NCBI GenBank assembly: GCA_019636235.1
Contig: JAHBXW010000011.1
Location: 98,422-162,421, forward strand
Direction of reading: 5' to 3'
DNA length: 64,000 nucleotides
Source of the DNA: Planctomyces sp.
GTDB taxonomy: Bacteria; Planctomycetota; Planctomycetia; Planctomycetales; Planctomycetaceae
Shown here: one piece after another, positions 17,158-26,796 of the stretch
Position numbering within the stretch: the first letter of the stretch is position 1
Layout of the letters: each line of letters begins with the position of its first letter
Notes under the pieces: model-generated
Seen by the model: only the letters and a program-made list of their open reading frames with translations
Told to the model about the DNA's origin: nothing
The model's database searches: none
Translations under genes and position numbers: made by a program

Positions 17158-18378
17158 TCACCGGCAGCGGAGCAGCGTCATCACCGCGAACGAAGTCCCA
17201 TACGGCTGGTGGTACGCGTACAGCGGAAAATCCCACCACGAACCGTCCTTTTCCTGCTTGTCGAGAATCACCCGGGCCAGCGCCGCCTGGTGCCGCGGAC
17301 GCTTCTCCTCCGGCAGCTCCTCAATGCAGTACGCCGCGTAATAGTGCCCGAAGTAGTAGAAGTATCCCGCGACCTGGAACCACGCCTCGTGGGGAATCGG
17401 ACGCTTGCGGCCGATGTCCAGCCAGCCGTTGCGGGCGATCAACCGGTCCAGCCACTCTTCGATCAGGTCCTCGGTGATCTTGTCGTCCCCCCAGAATCGC
17501 AGCGCGAGATTGCAGGCCTGCGTCCGGCCCAGGCTGCCCGCCGGACGGTTGATCGCCCTCCGCGGACGCCACTTCAAATACTCCCCGTACAGGTAGCTGA
17601 AATCCGGCAGCTGCTGACGCAGGGTCGCCGCCACCGCCCGATCGACCACGCGCTGCGGCGGCTCGAAACCCGCCAGCTTCGCCTCATGGAAAGCGACCAG
17701 CACGGCCGCGTTCACGAAGCTGATCGAATCGCTGCTGGGCTGCTTCGTCCGGTAGCGGAAGTCGTAATAACCCCAGCCGCCGTCGACCGATTCGTAGCGC
17801 GAGAGCAGATCGAACTGCTGTTCAATGAGCGACCGGATGGACGACTTGCGGGCTTCGTCCTCTCCCGCGCGGGCGTGCATCCGGACCAGCGCCTGCAGGC
17901 CATAGCAGTGCGACCAGACGTTATAGATCGCGTCCCCCGTCGCCCGCCGCACTGTCGGCAGATGTTCCAGCAGCCAGTCTTCGCCGCGGCGCAGCGCCGC
18001 CTGCACCTCCGGCCGCTGGTCGTCGGCCTCGATGAGCGTGCTGACGCACAGCGCGGTCGTCGCGGCGCGGAAGCCGTGATGCGCGCCGGGGATGGGCGCG
18101 TAGATGTTGAGGTCCTTGGTCTGCGTGGCCGAGCCCCAGGATCCGCTGTCGTTCTGATCGGCGATCAGGAAATCGATGCCGCGCGTGATGGCGGCCTGAA
18201 TCTCCTCCGCCGTCGGCGGGACGATCTCCGCGGCAGGCGCCTCGGAGTCCACCGCGACGTCCGGGGCCTCGGCCTCCCCAGTGTCCGGGGCGGTCGCCGC
18301 ATCGAACCCTCGGACCGCCAGCGGCGCAGCGAATGCCGCTGCCGCGGCGACGGTCAGTATCAGCGAACGACGCAGCAT
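17158..18378 (-). CDS. secreted alpha/alpha-toroid protein (prenyltransferase/squalene-oxidase repeats)
   Basis: 406 residues, start ATG 18378 with AAGGAG a few bases before, and a clear signal peptide (MLRRSLILTVAAAAAFAAP). Repeats of the terpenoid-cyclase/prenyltransferase toroid type appear: FLIADQNDSGSWGS, GDWLLEHLP-like helices, VDGGWGYYDF, and QEKDGSWWDFPLYAYHQPYGTSFAVMTL at the end, which have the Q/G-x-W spacing of QW motifs. The DxDD catalytic motif of squalene-hopene cyclase was not seen, so cyclase activity is unlikely. Secreted toroid proteins of this type are frequent in planctomycetes with unknown function, perhaps binding or scaffolding. Residues 200-330 carry many aromatic residues. 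The gene is followed by the RibD-like reductase 84 bases away. Confidence 0.82.
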   Translation of the reverse strand: MLRRSLILTVAAAAAFAAPLAVRGFDAATAPDTGEAEAPDVAVDSEAPAAEIVPPTAEEIQAAITRGIDFLIADQNDSGSWGSATQTKDLNIYAPIPGAHHGFRAATTALCVSTLIEADDQRPEVQAALRRGEDWLLEHLPTVRRATGDAIYNVWSHCYGLQALVRMHARAGEDEARKSSIRSLIEQQFDLLSRYESVDGGWGYYDFRYRTKQPSSDSISFVNAAVLVAFHEAKLAGFEPPQRVVDRAVAATLRQQLPDFSYLYGEYLKWRPRRAINRPAGSLGRTQACNLALRFWGDDKITEDLIEEWLDRLIARNGWLDIGRKRPIPHEAWFQVAGYFYYFGHYYAAYCIEELPEEKRPRHQAALARVILDKQEKDGSWWDFPLYAYHQPYGTSFAVMTLLRCR

Positions 18379-18532
18379 CTTCGACGCTCCTTGAAGTTTC
18401 GCGACCGCATCGAGCCGGCAGCCGCGCAACCGGTCTTCCTGAGCATACGGCATCCGCTCGGCGCGACAGAAGCCCGCCGCCCCGGATTCGAGGCTCGCAC
18501 GGACCGCGATCGTCCGCCACACGTCGCACCGG

Positions 18533-19393
18533 CTACCGCGGCCGCACGACACGGTGGAAATGCAGTTCCACCTCGCGGTCGATCACGCGCCGCAGCCCTT
18601 CCGTGATGCACCGCGGCTCGTTGTCCGACTCGCCCCGCCGGGTCACCTCCTCCAGCGACGTCCCCGGCAGCACCGTGAACGTCTCCTGGTGGATGATCTG
18701 ATTCCCAGCGTCCAGCTCCGGCACGATGAAATGGGCCGTGGCCCCGAAATTCAACATCCGCCGCGCGAAAGCGTCCGCATACGGCTGCGGCCCCGGAAAC
18801 GAGGGCAGCAGGCCGTGATGCAGGTTGATGATCCGGCCGCCGGCGAACTCCCAGCAGGCCCGCGCCGGAAGCACGCGCATGTACCGCGCCAGCACGACAT
18901 AGTCGACGTCATGCTGATCCCAGAGCTCGACCAGCCGCGAGTTGTCCGGATGGCCGTGCGCATCGCCGATGTTGTGGAACTCAATGCCGAATTCCTCGGC
19001 GATGCCCCGGCAGGCGTCGCGGTTGCCGATCATCACGGGCACGACGGCCTTCAACCGCCGGTCGCGAATCGCCCGCAGGATCGCCAGGGGCGGCTCCGTG
19101 CGGTAGGTCGTGCACAGCGCCACCCGGGGCGGACGCTCGCGCTCGTCCCGGGCCCAGGTCCGCACCGACAGGTTCTTGAGCCGCCCGATCTCGTTCATTC
19201 GCGTGCGGAGCGTCGCGACCGGCTCTTCGTCGCCAGGCCACTCCATCCGCAGCAACATGGCGAACAGCCGCTCGGAATCGTGATCGTACATCTGGATTTC
19301 GTGGATGTTGGCCCCGGCCGTCGCCACGTAGTGGACGATCGGATCAGCCAGCCCGCGATTGTCAGGCCCCACGGCAGTAATCGTGACGTGCAT
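18533..19393 (-). CDS. purU: formyltetrahydrofolate deformylase
   Basis: 286 residues, normal for PurU. An ACT domain occupies residues 1-~80 (VGPDNRGLADPIVHYVATAG), followed by a formyltransferase fold: RVALCTTYRTEPPLAIL, LARYMRVLPARACWEFAGG, then IINLHHGLLPSFPG (Asn/His of the active site), FGATAHFIVPELDAGNQIIHQE (catalytic Asp). The enzyme hydrolyses 10-formyl-THF to THF and formate, supplying formate for purine synthesis and balancing one-carbon pools; the ACT domain senses Met/Gly in E. coli. The text departs from the usual HHSFLPAF motif (HHGLLPSF here) and from the FHHIP sequence (FHNIG here), so it is a divergent member. It is 154 bases upstream of the toroid gene on the same strand. 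Confidence 0.85.
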   Translation of the reverse strand: MHVTITAVGPDNRGLADPIVHYVATAGANIHEIQMYDHDSERLFAMLLRMEWPGDEEPVATLRTRMNEIGRLKNLSVRTWARDERERPPRVALCTTYRTEPPLAILRAIRDRRLKAVVPVMIGNRDACRGIAEEFGIEFHNIGDAHGHPDNSRLVELWDQHDVDYVVLARYMRVLPARACWEFAGGRIINLHHGLLPSFPGPQPYADAFARRMLNFGATAHFIVPELDAGNQIIHQETFTVLPGTSLEEVTRRGESDNEPRCITEGLRRVIDREVELHFHRVVRPR

Positions 19394-19684
19394 TGTCAGT
19401 TCCGAAACTTCAATCCGAAGGCTCGCCGGACGGCGATGCCTGGTCTTGCAACGCCCGACAGGGCCCTCAACGCCGGCGCTCGCCGCCTCGCTCCTCGGAT
19501 GAGCGCGTGCGGCGCATGGACATCGACAGCGTTCCGGGCAACGCCGAGAACGAAACGGGATAAGTTTCGTAGGCTGGGAACGTGTCGACCGTGTCCCAGC
19601 TGGATCGGCATGGCACGCTGCGCGCACAGGTCGCTGACGTTCACCGCTTACCCGTGAACCCCGGCGGGGGCTCCTCTCGGATGT

Positions 19685-21007
19685 TCAGTTCCGGTACGCC
19701 TGCGTCGTCAGCGAATACGGCACGCCGTCGAGTTCGAACTGGAACTCGCCGAACACCGCCGTGTGGCCGTCGACCGCCGCTTCCCGCTCGCCGACGTACT
19801 CCGCTCCCGTTGACTCCACCGGACTCGACGTCCACTTGGATTCCCGGAAGTCCTTCGTCGCCGAGTCGGCCGACCAGAACAGCACCTTCCGCGGCTGCGG
19901 ATCGGAACTCATGCTCAAGCGGATCCGGCGGTCGCCGTTCGAGAATTGCCAGTCCAGGCTGGGCAGCGGCTTCTGCAGCGCCTGGTGCCGGAAGAACATT
20001 GCCAGGCTCTGCAGCGCGTAGTCGCGGCCGTCCCCCAGGTTGTGCCCCGCGTTCGGCACCTGCAGCGTGTACTTGGGACCGACCAGACCGTCCCAATACA
20101 GGGTCATCGCGTCCACCGTCCAGTAACGGTCGTTCGTGCCCACGATCATCAGCTTCGGCAGTTCGAGCTGATCGCGATAGATGTAGGGGTCCATCATGCG
20201 CCACAGTTGCCGCTCGCGGGGAGTCTGCGGCTCCCCCTCTTCGCGGACCAGTCCCTTGCTGGTGTAGTCGGCGATCTGCTCGCTGTATTCGCCCCAGGTC
20301 TCGATCTGGTACTTCATCTGGGCGGGAAAGTTCAGCGTGTTGATGACGATCGGCGCCGTGGCCACGATCCGCTTGTCGGCGACCGGCGTCAGCCAGCTGG
20401 TCCAGCCCCGCTTCGAGGCGCCCGTGATCACGAACCCTTCCACTTTCCCCCCGCCGGCCTTTTCGACGAACTGCTCGAGCGCGTCCATCGCCTTCACCGC
20501 GCTCTTGACCATCGGAAACAGCAGCGGCCAGGTCTCGTCCCCCGTTTCGAGATACCGCAGCCAGGTCTCGGTGATCAGGTCATCCTCGACCCGGTCGCCC
20601 AGCAGCGGCTGATTCGGAACCTGGTGCAGCGTCGCGACCCGGGCCCCGCAGGCCTGCGCCAGCCGCAGCCCCATGGCCACGTCTTCGTCCCGCGGCTTCC
20701 CGCCGATGCGGCCGCCCGTCACGAACAGCAGCACATGACCCGGATGCCGGATCTGCTTCGGCTCGTACACCTGCAGGGCGTGCTCCCACACAATGTCCTG
20801 CCACTTCTGCGAGACCAGGTGCAGCCGGATCATCGACCCCAGCTCGGTCTCCCGGCGCTCGACCTCCTCCCACCGGAAGTCGGGCTCGGGGCGGGCCACG
20901 AACCGCTGCAGCGCGTCCGGCGGCACGGCATCGGACGCCTCTTCGGCAATGGCCGGCAGGGACCACGCCAGGCAGCACAACATCCACAGGGAGACCATCC
21001 GCGACAT
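19685..21007 (-). CDS. PhoPQ-activated pathogenicity-related (PqaA-like) alpha/beta-hydrolase, secreted
   Basis: 440 residues, with a signal peptide (MSRMVSLWMLCCLAWSLPAIAE). The body matches the PhoPQ_related family: HALQVYEPKQIRHPGHVLLFVTGG, GDRVEDDLITETWLRYLETGDETWPLLFPMVKSAVKAMDAL, then FVITGASKRGWTSWL (nucleophile Ser in G-A-S-K-R-G) and PKLMIVGTNDRYWTVDA (Asp). The C-terminal region is an Ig-like or beta domain (RRIRLSMSSDPQPRKVLFWSA). Planctomycetes carry many copies; in Salmonella the homologue is linked to antimicrobial peptide resistance, but the enzyme activity is not known. There is a 291-base gap to purU and a 331-base divergent gap to the TolC-type gene. Confidence 0.88.
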   Translation of the reverse strand: MSRMVSLWMLCCLAWSLPAIAEEASDAVPPDALQRFVARPEPDFRWEEVERRETELGSMIRLHLVSQKWQDIVWEHALQVYEPKQIRHPGHVLLFVTGGRIGGKPRDEDVAMGLRLAQACGARVATLHQVPNQPLLGDRVEDDLITETWLRYLETGDETWPLLFPMVKSAVKAMDALEQFVEKAGGGKVEGFVITGASKRGWTSWLTPVADKRIVATAPIVINTLNFPAQMKYQIETWGEYSEQIADYTSKGLVREEGEPQTPRERQLWRMMDPYIYRDQLELPKLMIVGTNDRYWTVDAMTLYWDGLVGPKYTLQVPNAGHNLGDGRDYALQSLAMFFRHQALQKPLPSLDWQFSNGDRRIRLSMSSDPQPRKVLFWSADSATKDFRESKWTSSPVESTGAEYVGEREAAVDGHTAVFGEFQFELDGVPYSLTTQAYRN

Positions 21008-21338
21008 CGTCAATCCTGTTCGGCAAGGACGGGGATTCGAAGACCGCCAGCGTACCAGCCGCGGCAGGAAGTTGGGAGCAACCGCGCCGCGCGACACGCC
21101 CCGCCCGGCCTCCACCAACTTGCTCCCAAGAGCCCAACTCCGGCGGAATCCGCCGCTCGACCCACTCAAGAAGGCAGGTCAGGCAAGAGAGTGTGTCTGA
21201 ACGCTGGCAAGTCGACTGCGGGGCTCACGGGGAACTGTGATGCAAGCCTAATCTTGGCCGATAACCACCACAGGAGACGTTCTGTACTCGCGTATGGATG
21301 CGCGAGACGGCACGCCGCGTCTTGTCGGGTGTCCTAGC
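21008..21338. other. intergenic region between divergent genes
   Basis: 331 bases separating the PhoPQ-related gene (minus) and the TolC-family gene (plus). No open reading frame with plausible protein content was seen. It must contain two divergent promoters, but no confident -35/-10 match was found by eye. Confidence 0.5.
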
Positions 21339-23402
21339 ATGCCGCGTTCGGTTCGATCGCTCACGACCGCGTGCGCCTGGTTCGGTCTCGCGGCCGCAAC
21401 CGCAGGCTGCAACATGGGCCAGCCTCAGGTGGACTACCTGGGCGAGCCCGGACCCGCGTACGAAAAGACGCAGGCCACCGAGGTCGACTACCCCGTCGTC
21501 CAGACGACCGTCGCGGACGAAATCGCGGCCTCGTTGAAGCCGCATACGATCCGCGACCGCAACCATTCCGAGATTCGCGACCTCACCCTCGCCGAGGCGA
21601 TCCATACGTCGCTGCAGGCGAACGACGTCATCCGCAACGGAACCGCGTTCCTGTCGCTGCAGAACCCCCTGTTCCAGAATCCCAACTTCGTCGCCTCGGT
21701 GTACGACCCGGCGATCCAGGAGTCGGGCGTGCTGTTCGGCACCCGCGGCGTGGAGGCCGCCCTCGCCGACTTCGACGCCCAGTACACGACGCAGCTGATC
21801 TTCAGCGGCAACGAGTTCTGGAACAACAACTTCGGGGGCTTGACCAATCAGAACACGGCCACCTGGCAGAACTCGCTGTCCAAGACGTTCGCCAACGGCG
21901 GCACCGTCGAAGTCAATCACGACGTCAACTACCTGCGTTCCAACGCGCCCTTCAACCTGTTCGACTCGTCCTACTCGGGCTCGCTGAACTTCAACTACCG
22001 CCAGCCGCTGCTCGCCGGCGCCGGCACGGAGTTCACCCGCATCGCCGGCCCCATCGCCCGCAGCTTCGGCGGCATCACCGGCGTGTCGCAGGGCGTGGTC
22101 ATCGCGCGGATCAATAACGACATCACCATCAGCGACCTCGAGATCGCCACTCGCAACCTGCTGCTGGATGTCGAGAACGCGTACTGGGACTTGTACTTCG
22201 CATATCGCGTTTACGACACCGCCGTCATCGCGCGCAACGCGGCGCTCGACGCCTGGCGGCTGACCAAGAAGCAGGCCGGCGAGGTCGTCATCCCGGCCGA
22301 AGAGGCGCAGGCCCGGAACGCCTACTACGCCGCGCGGTCCGCCGCGCAAACGGCCCAGTCCACGATCTTCACCAACGAGACCAGGCTCCGCCGGCTGATG
22401 GGTCTGGCCGTCAACGAGGGCGCCGTCCTCCGGCCGATCGACGAACCCGTTACCGCCGAAGTCGTGCCCGACTGGCAGACCAGCCTTTCCGACGCCCTCT
22501 CGAAACGCGTCGAACTCCGCCGCCAGAAGTGGAACATCAAGAGCCTCGAACTGCAGCTCACCGCCGCCGAAAGCCTCACCCGGCCCCGACTGGACATGGT
22601 CACCGGCTACCAGATCAACGGGTTCGGCAACCACCTGCTCGACAGCAGCGGCGGAGGCAGCCCGCCCGACGGCTTCTACAACTCCATGTCCACGTTGGAT
22701 CAGACCGGCTGGGGCGCCGGCGTGCAGATGAACATTCCCATCGGGTTCCGCGCCCAGCTCGCGCAGGTCCGCAACCACGAGCTGCGTCTGGCCAAGGCCC
22801 ACAAGGTGCTCGCCGCGCAGGAACTCGAAGTCGGCCACGAGCTGGCCGCCGCGTTCCAGGAACTCGACCGCGCCTACGGCACGATGCGGTCCAACTACCT
22901 GCGGTTCCTGGCCGCCGAGGACGATGTCCGCCTCCGCGAACCGCGCTACCGCAACGGCGAGGAACTCGTCGACACGATCCTGCGCGCCTATGAACGCCGG
23001 GCCGAAGCGGAAAGCGTCTACTACCGCAGCGTGACGGAATACAACCGCGCGATCGCCAATCTGGAACTCCGTCGCGGCACGCTGCTGGAGTACAACAACG
23101 TGCACGTCTCCGAGGGCTACTGGCGGCCCGAGGCGTATGGCGACGCGGCCCGGCAGGCCAAGGCCCGCGCCTACGCCGAGCCGGACGACGCGCTGTACCA
23201 CTCGCCGCAGGCTTTCGCCAGCGACGTCCCCGTCGATGAAGTCCGGATCGCTCCGGCCGTCATGCCGGCGGAAATCGGACTGCCGCCGGAACCGGTCAAT
23301 CCGGCCCTCGAACCGCTGCCCACGCCGTTGGAAGACGAAGTCCCGGCGGCGCTGCCCGAGGCCGCCTCGGCCGAAGAGCTCCGCGCCATGTTCCGCCGGT
23401 AA
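21339..23402 (+). CDS. TolC-family outer membrane efflux lipoprotein
   Basis: 687 residues, longer than a standard TolC-type channel (~450). A lipoprotein signal ends at TAGC24, so the N-terminus is probably lipid-anchored. The OEP domain covers residues ~85-590, containing LTLAEAIHTSLQAND, DLEIATRNLLLDVENAYWDLYF, then TKKQAGEVVIPAEEAQARNAYY and in the second repeat HELAAAFQELDRAYG and RRAEAESVYYRSVTEYNRAIANLELRRGTLL, both the long helical pairs of the trimeric channel. An expanded N-terminal part (residues ~120-240) rich in Asn/Phe/Thr is predicted to add beta structure. The C-terminal ~90 residues are Pro/Glu-rich and unstructured. Partner inner-membrane transporters are not adjacent. Confidence 0.88.
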   Translation: MPRSVRSLTTACAWFGLAAATAGCNMGQPQVDYLGEPGPAYEKTQATEVDYPVVQTTVADEIAASLKPHTIRDRNHSEIRDLTLAEAIHTSLQANDVIRNGTAFLSLQNPLFQNPNFVASVYDPAIQESGVLFGTRGVEAALADFDAQYTTQLIFSGNEFWNNNFGGLTNQNTATWQNSLSKTFANGGTVEVNHDVNYLRSNAPFNLFDSSYSGSLNFNYRQPLLAGAGTEFTRIAGPIARSFGGITGVSQGVVIARINNDITISDLEIATRNLLLDVENAYWDLYFAYRVYDTAVIARNAALDAWRLTKKQAGEVVIPAEEAQARNAYYAARSAAQTAQSTIFTNETRLRRLMGLAVNEGAVLRPIDEPVTAEVVPDWQTSLSDALSKRVELRRQKWNIKSLELQLTAAESLTRPRLDMVTGYQINGFGNHLLDSSGGGSPPDGFYNSMSTLDQTGWGAGVQMNIPIGFRAQLAQVRNHELRLAKAHKVLAAQELEVGHELAAAFQELDRAYGTMRSNYLRFLAAEDDVRLREPRYRNGEELVDTILRAYERRAEAESVYYRSVTEYNRAIANLELRRGTLLEYNNVHVSEGYWRPEAYGDAARQAKARAYAEPDDALYHSPQAFASDVPVDEVRIAPAVMPAEIGLPPEPVNPALEPLPTPLEDEVPAALPEAASAEELRAMFRR

Positions 23403-23450
23403 GCGGGACCGGCCCGCCGGGTTCGGGAGCGGACGGCCCGCGCCCGGCGA

Positions 23451-25856
23451 TCACTCTCCCGCGTCTGAACTCGCTTCGGCCCCGGCCGTCGGCCGGAACT
23501 GCAGCCAGATCCGTCCGCCCCGCGACGGCAGCCCGTTCAGTCGCAGCCGCGCCGCCCCGATCTCCACGTCATCGACCACCGGCGACGCGCTCTGCCGCGA
23601 CGTCCACGACCGCCAGCTCCGCTCAAACGCGCCCACCAGCGGACCCGCGTCGAGACGCGCGTCCTCCGCCGCGTATCCGGAACAGAACTCCAGCGTCCCC
23701 CGCACGTCGAGTTCGTCCCCCCAGCGGACCTGGACGATCCGTCCCTCGCCGGCGGACCCGCCCAGCGACAACCGGATCGGCTGACGGAGCTGCAGCCGCG
23801 TCGTCAGGCAGTCCCGCCAGACGCCGGCCGTCGCGTCTTGATACGACGTCACCAGCAGCGCTTCGTCCGCGCGGACGTCGATCTCCAGAGCGTCCCCCGG
23901 ACCATCCCGAGACTCCAGCGCGATCGGCCGACTGAGCACAATCTCGGTGCGAAAGCGGGCCTCCGCCCCATGCCGCGCAAGGTCCGGCGCCGCCGAGCAC
24001 AACAGGCTCCGCTCTGCGAGCGCCGCGAATCCCGGATCGGGCGCATCGAGCACATTCAGCCGCGCCTCGTCCGACCGCACCAGCGATTCCGACATCGTCG
24101 CGACGGCCGACGGCGCGATGCCGATCGCCAGGCCCCCCGCGCCCCGGTCCAGGATCGGCGCCGCCGCATCGATCGTCCGCGGGCCCCCCGCGCTCTCCCC
24201 GGATGGCGCCGCCGCAATCAGCCGGGCCGTCACCGAAACCCCCTCCCGGTCCGTGCGGATCGCTTCCGGACGAATCCGAAACGCGGGGGGCGACGTCGGC
24301 AGCGGCCACAACAGCCCCGACGTCGTGTCCGGCCCCGTCATCGCCAGCCGCTCTTCAATCCGGTCGATCAGCGAAGGAATCAGCTCCCGGACCGCCTCTT
24401 CCACCTGCGGCCGGGCGCGGTACAGGCCGCCGACGATCGCGATCCGCCCGATCTCCTCGGTCAGCCCCGGGCCGCTCGCCGTCACCTCGTCCGGCTCCTC
24501 GATGATCCAGTTGTCATCCGGAATCGTGAACCGGATGTCCCGCGCGTTCAGCCGCAACTTCCCATCCACGATCCTCGGACGCGCGGCCACGTCCACCGGC
24601 ACTTCGCGCCAGGGCGCGATGACGATCCGAAACGGACCTGACGCCAGCCGGTAGCCGGCCCCGGACGCCTCGCCGCCGCCCACCTGCAGCACCAGCCGCC
24701 GCAATCCCGCTCGGATTCTCAGATCCTCCGCCGCCACCGCCGCGATCGAGACCGATTCCAGCTCCATCGTCCAGCGGATGCCCGTCAGCCGCGCGACGAT
24801 CCGCTGCCCTTCGTATTCGAACTCCTGGCTCAAATCCGCCAGCTCGCCCTTGAGATTCTCCCGATCCACGCCGGCCGGCAGTCCCGCGCTGATCGCCTGA
24901 AACGCGTCATTTCCGATCCGCAGCGCGACCGCCCTCGTCACGGCCGTTCCCGGAACAAAGGGCGCATCGGACTTCGGAATCTCCCGCCGCCACGCATCGA
25001 GCGCGGCGTCGTCCCACACGACGTCCTCCGGCCGCACCGAACCCGGATCGAACAGCCAGCGGATCACGTCCGGATGACGCAGGGCCAGCCGCCACGCGTC
25101 ATGCCCCGCCCCCTCGATCCGCGTCGAACTGCAGGGGCGTCCCGCCGCCGTCGCCGCGTTCGTCGCGGCGGTCATTTCATCCGCCGAAACGATCCGGTCG
25201 TCCGTCCCATGAATGGCCCACAGGGAGGCTCCCTCGGGAATCTCCGCGGCGTCGCGCGGATCGCCGCCTCCCGATATCGGCAGCACGGCCGACCAGGTCC
25301 CCTCCGGACAACCGGCCGCCAGGCTCCAGCAGCCGTACGCCCCCATCGACCAGCCGATCAGAATCCGCCGCGATTTGTCGATCGCGCGCTCGGTCTCAAC
25401 CGCCTCCAGGATCCGCAAGGCCCGGGCGCCGTCCGGCGATGTCGGACGCCACACATCCCGCACGCTCTCCCGGCGATCCTCCGCCTGAGGGAACACGACG
25501 ACCGCCGGAAACAATCCGGGCTGCCGTCGCAGAACCGGCCCCAGGCCGACGTCCAGCATCCGCCGCCCGTCGGCGCCCCGCTCTCCCGCGCCATGCAGAA
25601 AGACGATCACGGGCCAGGCCCGGTCCGCCGTGTAGCCTGGCGGCAGCCACTCGACGTATCGATGCTCACCCTGCTCGTCGCGCAGCACGCGATCAAGGAA
25701 CGTTCCCGCGGAAGCCTGCGACGACGCGGAGGTCGCGGCCACGGGGACGGCCTCCGCGCCCACCGTGCGAGCGGCCCACACGCCCAGCCCCTGCCAGACG
25801 ACCACCAGTCCGATGGCCGTCCGCAGTCTCCCGCCCTGCCAGCGTCGCCAGCGCAT
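23451..25856 (-). CDS. secreted alpha/beta-hydrolase (esterase) with ~500-residue unassigned C-terminal half
   Basis: 801 residues, starting MRWRRWQGG with AAGGAA before the ATG, and a signal peptide/anchor (residues 10-30). The N-terminal ~280 residues are an alpha/beta-hydrolase of the LpqC/PHB-depolymerase-like type: VIVFLHGAGERGADG (oxyanion region), GWSMGAYG with nucleophile S170, WAIHGTDDRIV (Asp 219/220) and GAGHDAWR (His 252). Residues ~300-800 have no recognised motif. They contain alternating hydrophobic beta strands (VSIAAVAAEDLRIRAGLRRL) and a middle amphipathic helix (VEEAVRELIPSLIDRIEERL), a texture resembling lipid-binding TULIP or AsmA-like domains; that is only an impression. 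It may be a periplasmic esterase acting on a lipid or glycolipid. Convergent with the TolC-family gene, 48 bases away. Confidence 0.8.
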   Translation of the reverse strand: MRWRRWQGGRLRTAIGLVVVWQGLGVWAARTVGAEAVPVAATSASSQASAGTFLDRVLRDEQGEHRYVEWLPPGYTADRAWPVIVFLHGAGERGADGRRMLDVGLGPVLRRQPGLFPAVVVFPQAEDRRESVRDVWRPTSPDGARALRILEAVETERAIDKSRRILIGWSMGAYGCWSLAAGCPEGTWSAVLPISGGGDPRDAAEIPEGASLWAIHGTDDRIVSADEMTAATNAATAAGRPCSSTRIEGAGHDAWRLALRHPDVIRWLFDPGSVRPEDVVWDDAALDAWRREIPKSDAPFVPGTAVTRAVALRIGNDAFQAISAGLPAGVDRENLKGELADLSQEFEYEGQRIVARLTGIRWTMELESVSIAAVAAEDLRIRAGLRRLVLQVGGGEASGAGYRLASGPFRIVIAPWREVPVDVAARPRIVDGKLRLNARDIRFTIPDDNWIIEEPDEVTASGPGLTEEIGRIAIVGGLYRARPQVEEAVRELIPSLIDRIEERLAMTGPDTTSGLLWPLPTSPPAFRIRPEAIRTDREGVSVTARLIAAAPSGESAGGPRTIDAAAPILDRGAGGLAIGIAPSAVATMSESLVRSDEARLNVLDAPDPGFAALAERSLLCSAAPDLARHGAEARFRTEIVLSRPIALESRDGPGDALEIDVRADEALLVTSYQDATAGVWRDCLTTRLQLRQPIRLSLGGSAGEGRIVQVRWGDELDVRGTLEFCSGYAAEDARLDAGPLVGAFERSWRSWTSRQSASPVVDDVEIGAARLRLNGLPSRGGRIWLQFRPTAGAEASSDAGE

Positions 25857-26057
25857 TCGAGTTCCTTCCACCTGCATTTCCAGGCCGCCTGCGTCGAGGG
25901 ACCCGTGGTCTGACTGCTGCGACCGCCTGTCGCTCGACGGACGCTCCGCCATCGCGCATGCTCCCCGCGGTCCGGCCAGCAGCGAGCGCGGTCAACGTCC
26001 CCGAGCCATCATAGTCGACCCGATCCCGGCGCGAGCCCACTTTCGCGATCCCCTCAC

Positions 26058-26744
26058 ATGCTGCAGCACTTGCCCCCACTCCCCATGATTCCCGGCGGCT
26101 GGAAGCAGCAGCCGTTTGCCGTCGGCGACCGCCGGCTGGAACTCATTCTCCCCGGCGCGCCGGACCAACTGCTGGACGATCCGGACGTCATCGAGGCGAA
26201 TCAGCGGGACGACTACATGCCGTACTGGTCGTATCTGTGGCCGGCCGCGCCCCCCTTCGCGGAGGTGCTGGCCCAGGCGCCCTGGCCGATCGGCGTCGAT
26301 GTGCTGGATCTCGGTTCGGGCATCGGAATGACGGGGCTGGCGCTGCTCGTGCGGGGCGATCGCGTCACGTTCAGCGACTACGACGTGCAATCGCTGCTCG
26401 TGTGCCGTCACAACGCGGTGCGAAACGCGTTCGACGATCCCGAGACGCTGCTGCTCGACTGGCGGCAGCCGCTGGATCGACAATTCCCGGTCATCACGGG
26501 TTGCGAGGTGACGTACGAAGCCCGCAACCATGCGCCGCTCGTCGCGCTGCTGCAGCGGATGCTCGCGCCCGGGGGCGTCGCCTGGATCGCCGATCCCGGT
26601 CGGTTTCACGCTCCGGCGTTTTATCGGCTGGCCGGAGAGGCGGGCTTTGATGTGCAGGTGCTCGACCGTTCGCTGACGATTCAGCCCGGACCATTGAGCA
26701 ACGAGTTTCAGATCATGCAGTTGCGGCCGGTTGACGAGGCCTGA
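26058..26744 (+). CDS. class I SAM-dependent methyltransferase (METTL-like)
   Basis: 228 residues, cytoplasmic. The family mark of the lysine methyltransferase-like (Methyltransf_16) group is present: a preceding MPYWSYLWPAA block, then VLDLGSGIGMTGLALLVRG, the glycine-rich SAM-binding motif I, TFSDYDVQSLLVCRHN (acidic residue that binds the SAM ribose), and ITGCEVTYEARNHAPLVALLQRML. Members methylate lysine on proteins or small molecules; no substrate can be inferred here. An ATG 27 bases further on (MIPGGW) is an alternative start. The Lys/Arg-poor C-terminus (EFQIMQLRPV) is typical. The gene is divergent from the hydrolase fusion with ~200 bases between and is followed by a strong hairpin. 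Confidence 0.85.
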   Translation: MLQHLPPLPMIPGGWKQQPFAVGDRRLELILPGAPDQLLDDPDVIEANQRDDYMPYWSYLWPAAPPFAEVLAQAPWPIGVDVLDLGSGIGMTGLALLVRGDRVTFSDYDVQSLLVCRHNAVRNAFDDPETLLLDWRQPLDRQFPVITGCEVTYEARNHAPLVALLQRMLAPGGVAWIADPGRFHAPAFYRLAGEAGFDVQVLDRSLTIQPGPLSNEFQIMQLRPVDEA

Positions 26745-26770
26745 CGGCCGCGGCGGGGCGCGCAAAAAAA

Positions 26771-26796
26771 CTCCGCCGGGTTTGAAGCCGGCGGAG
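26771..26796 (-). terminator. rho-independent terminator for the Flp-like pilin gene
   Basis: A perfect 9-base stem (CTCCGCCGG at 26771-26779 pairs with CCGGCGGAG at 26788-26796) with an eight-base loop. On the minus strand it is followed by TTTTTTT (the A7 run at 26764-26770). Its position, ~170 bases past the stop of the pilin gene, fits a terminator for that transcript. On the plus strand it is followed by CTTTC, so it may also serve the methyltransferase gene weakly. Confidence 0.85.

Noticed and set aside
19637..19657. GTTCAC/GTGAAC inverted repeat downstream of the PhoPQ-related gene, considered as terminator
   Set aside because: Only a 6-base stem and no T run on the relevant strand.
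21225..23201. A 658-codon minus-strand frame across the TolC-family gene
   Set aside because: Antisense to the TolC gene, where lipobox and OEP repeats are clear.
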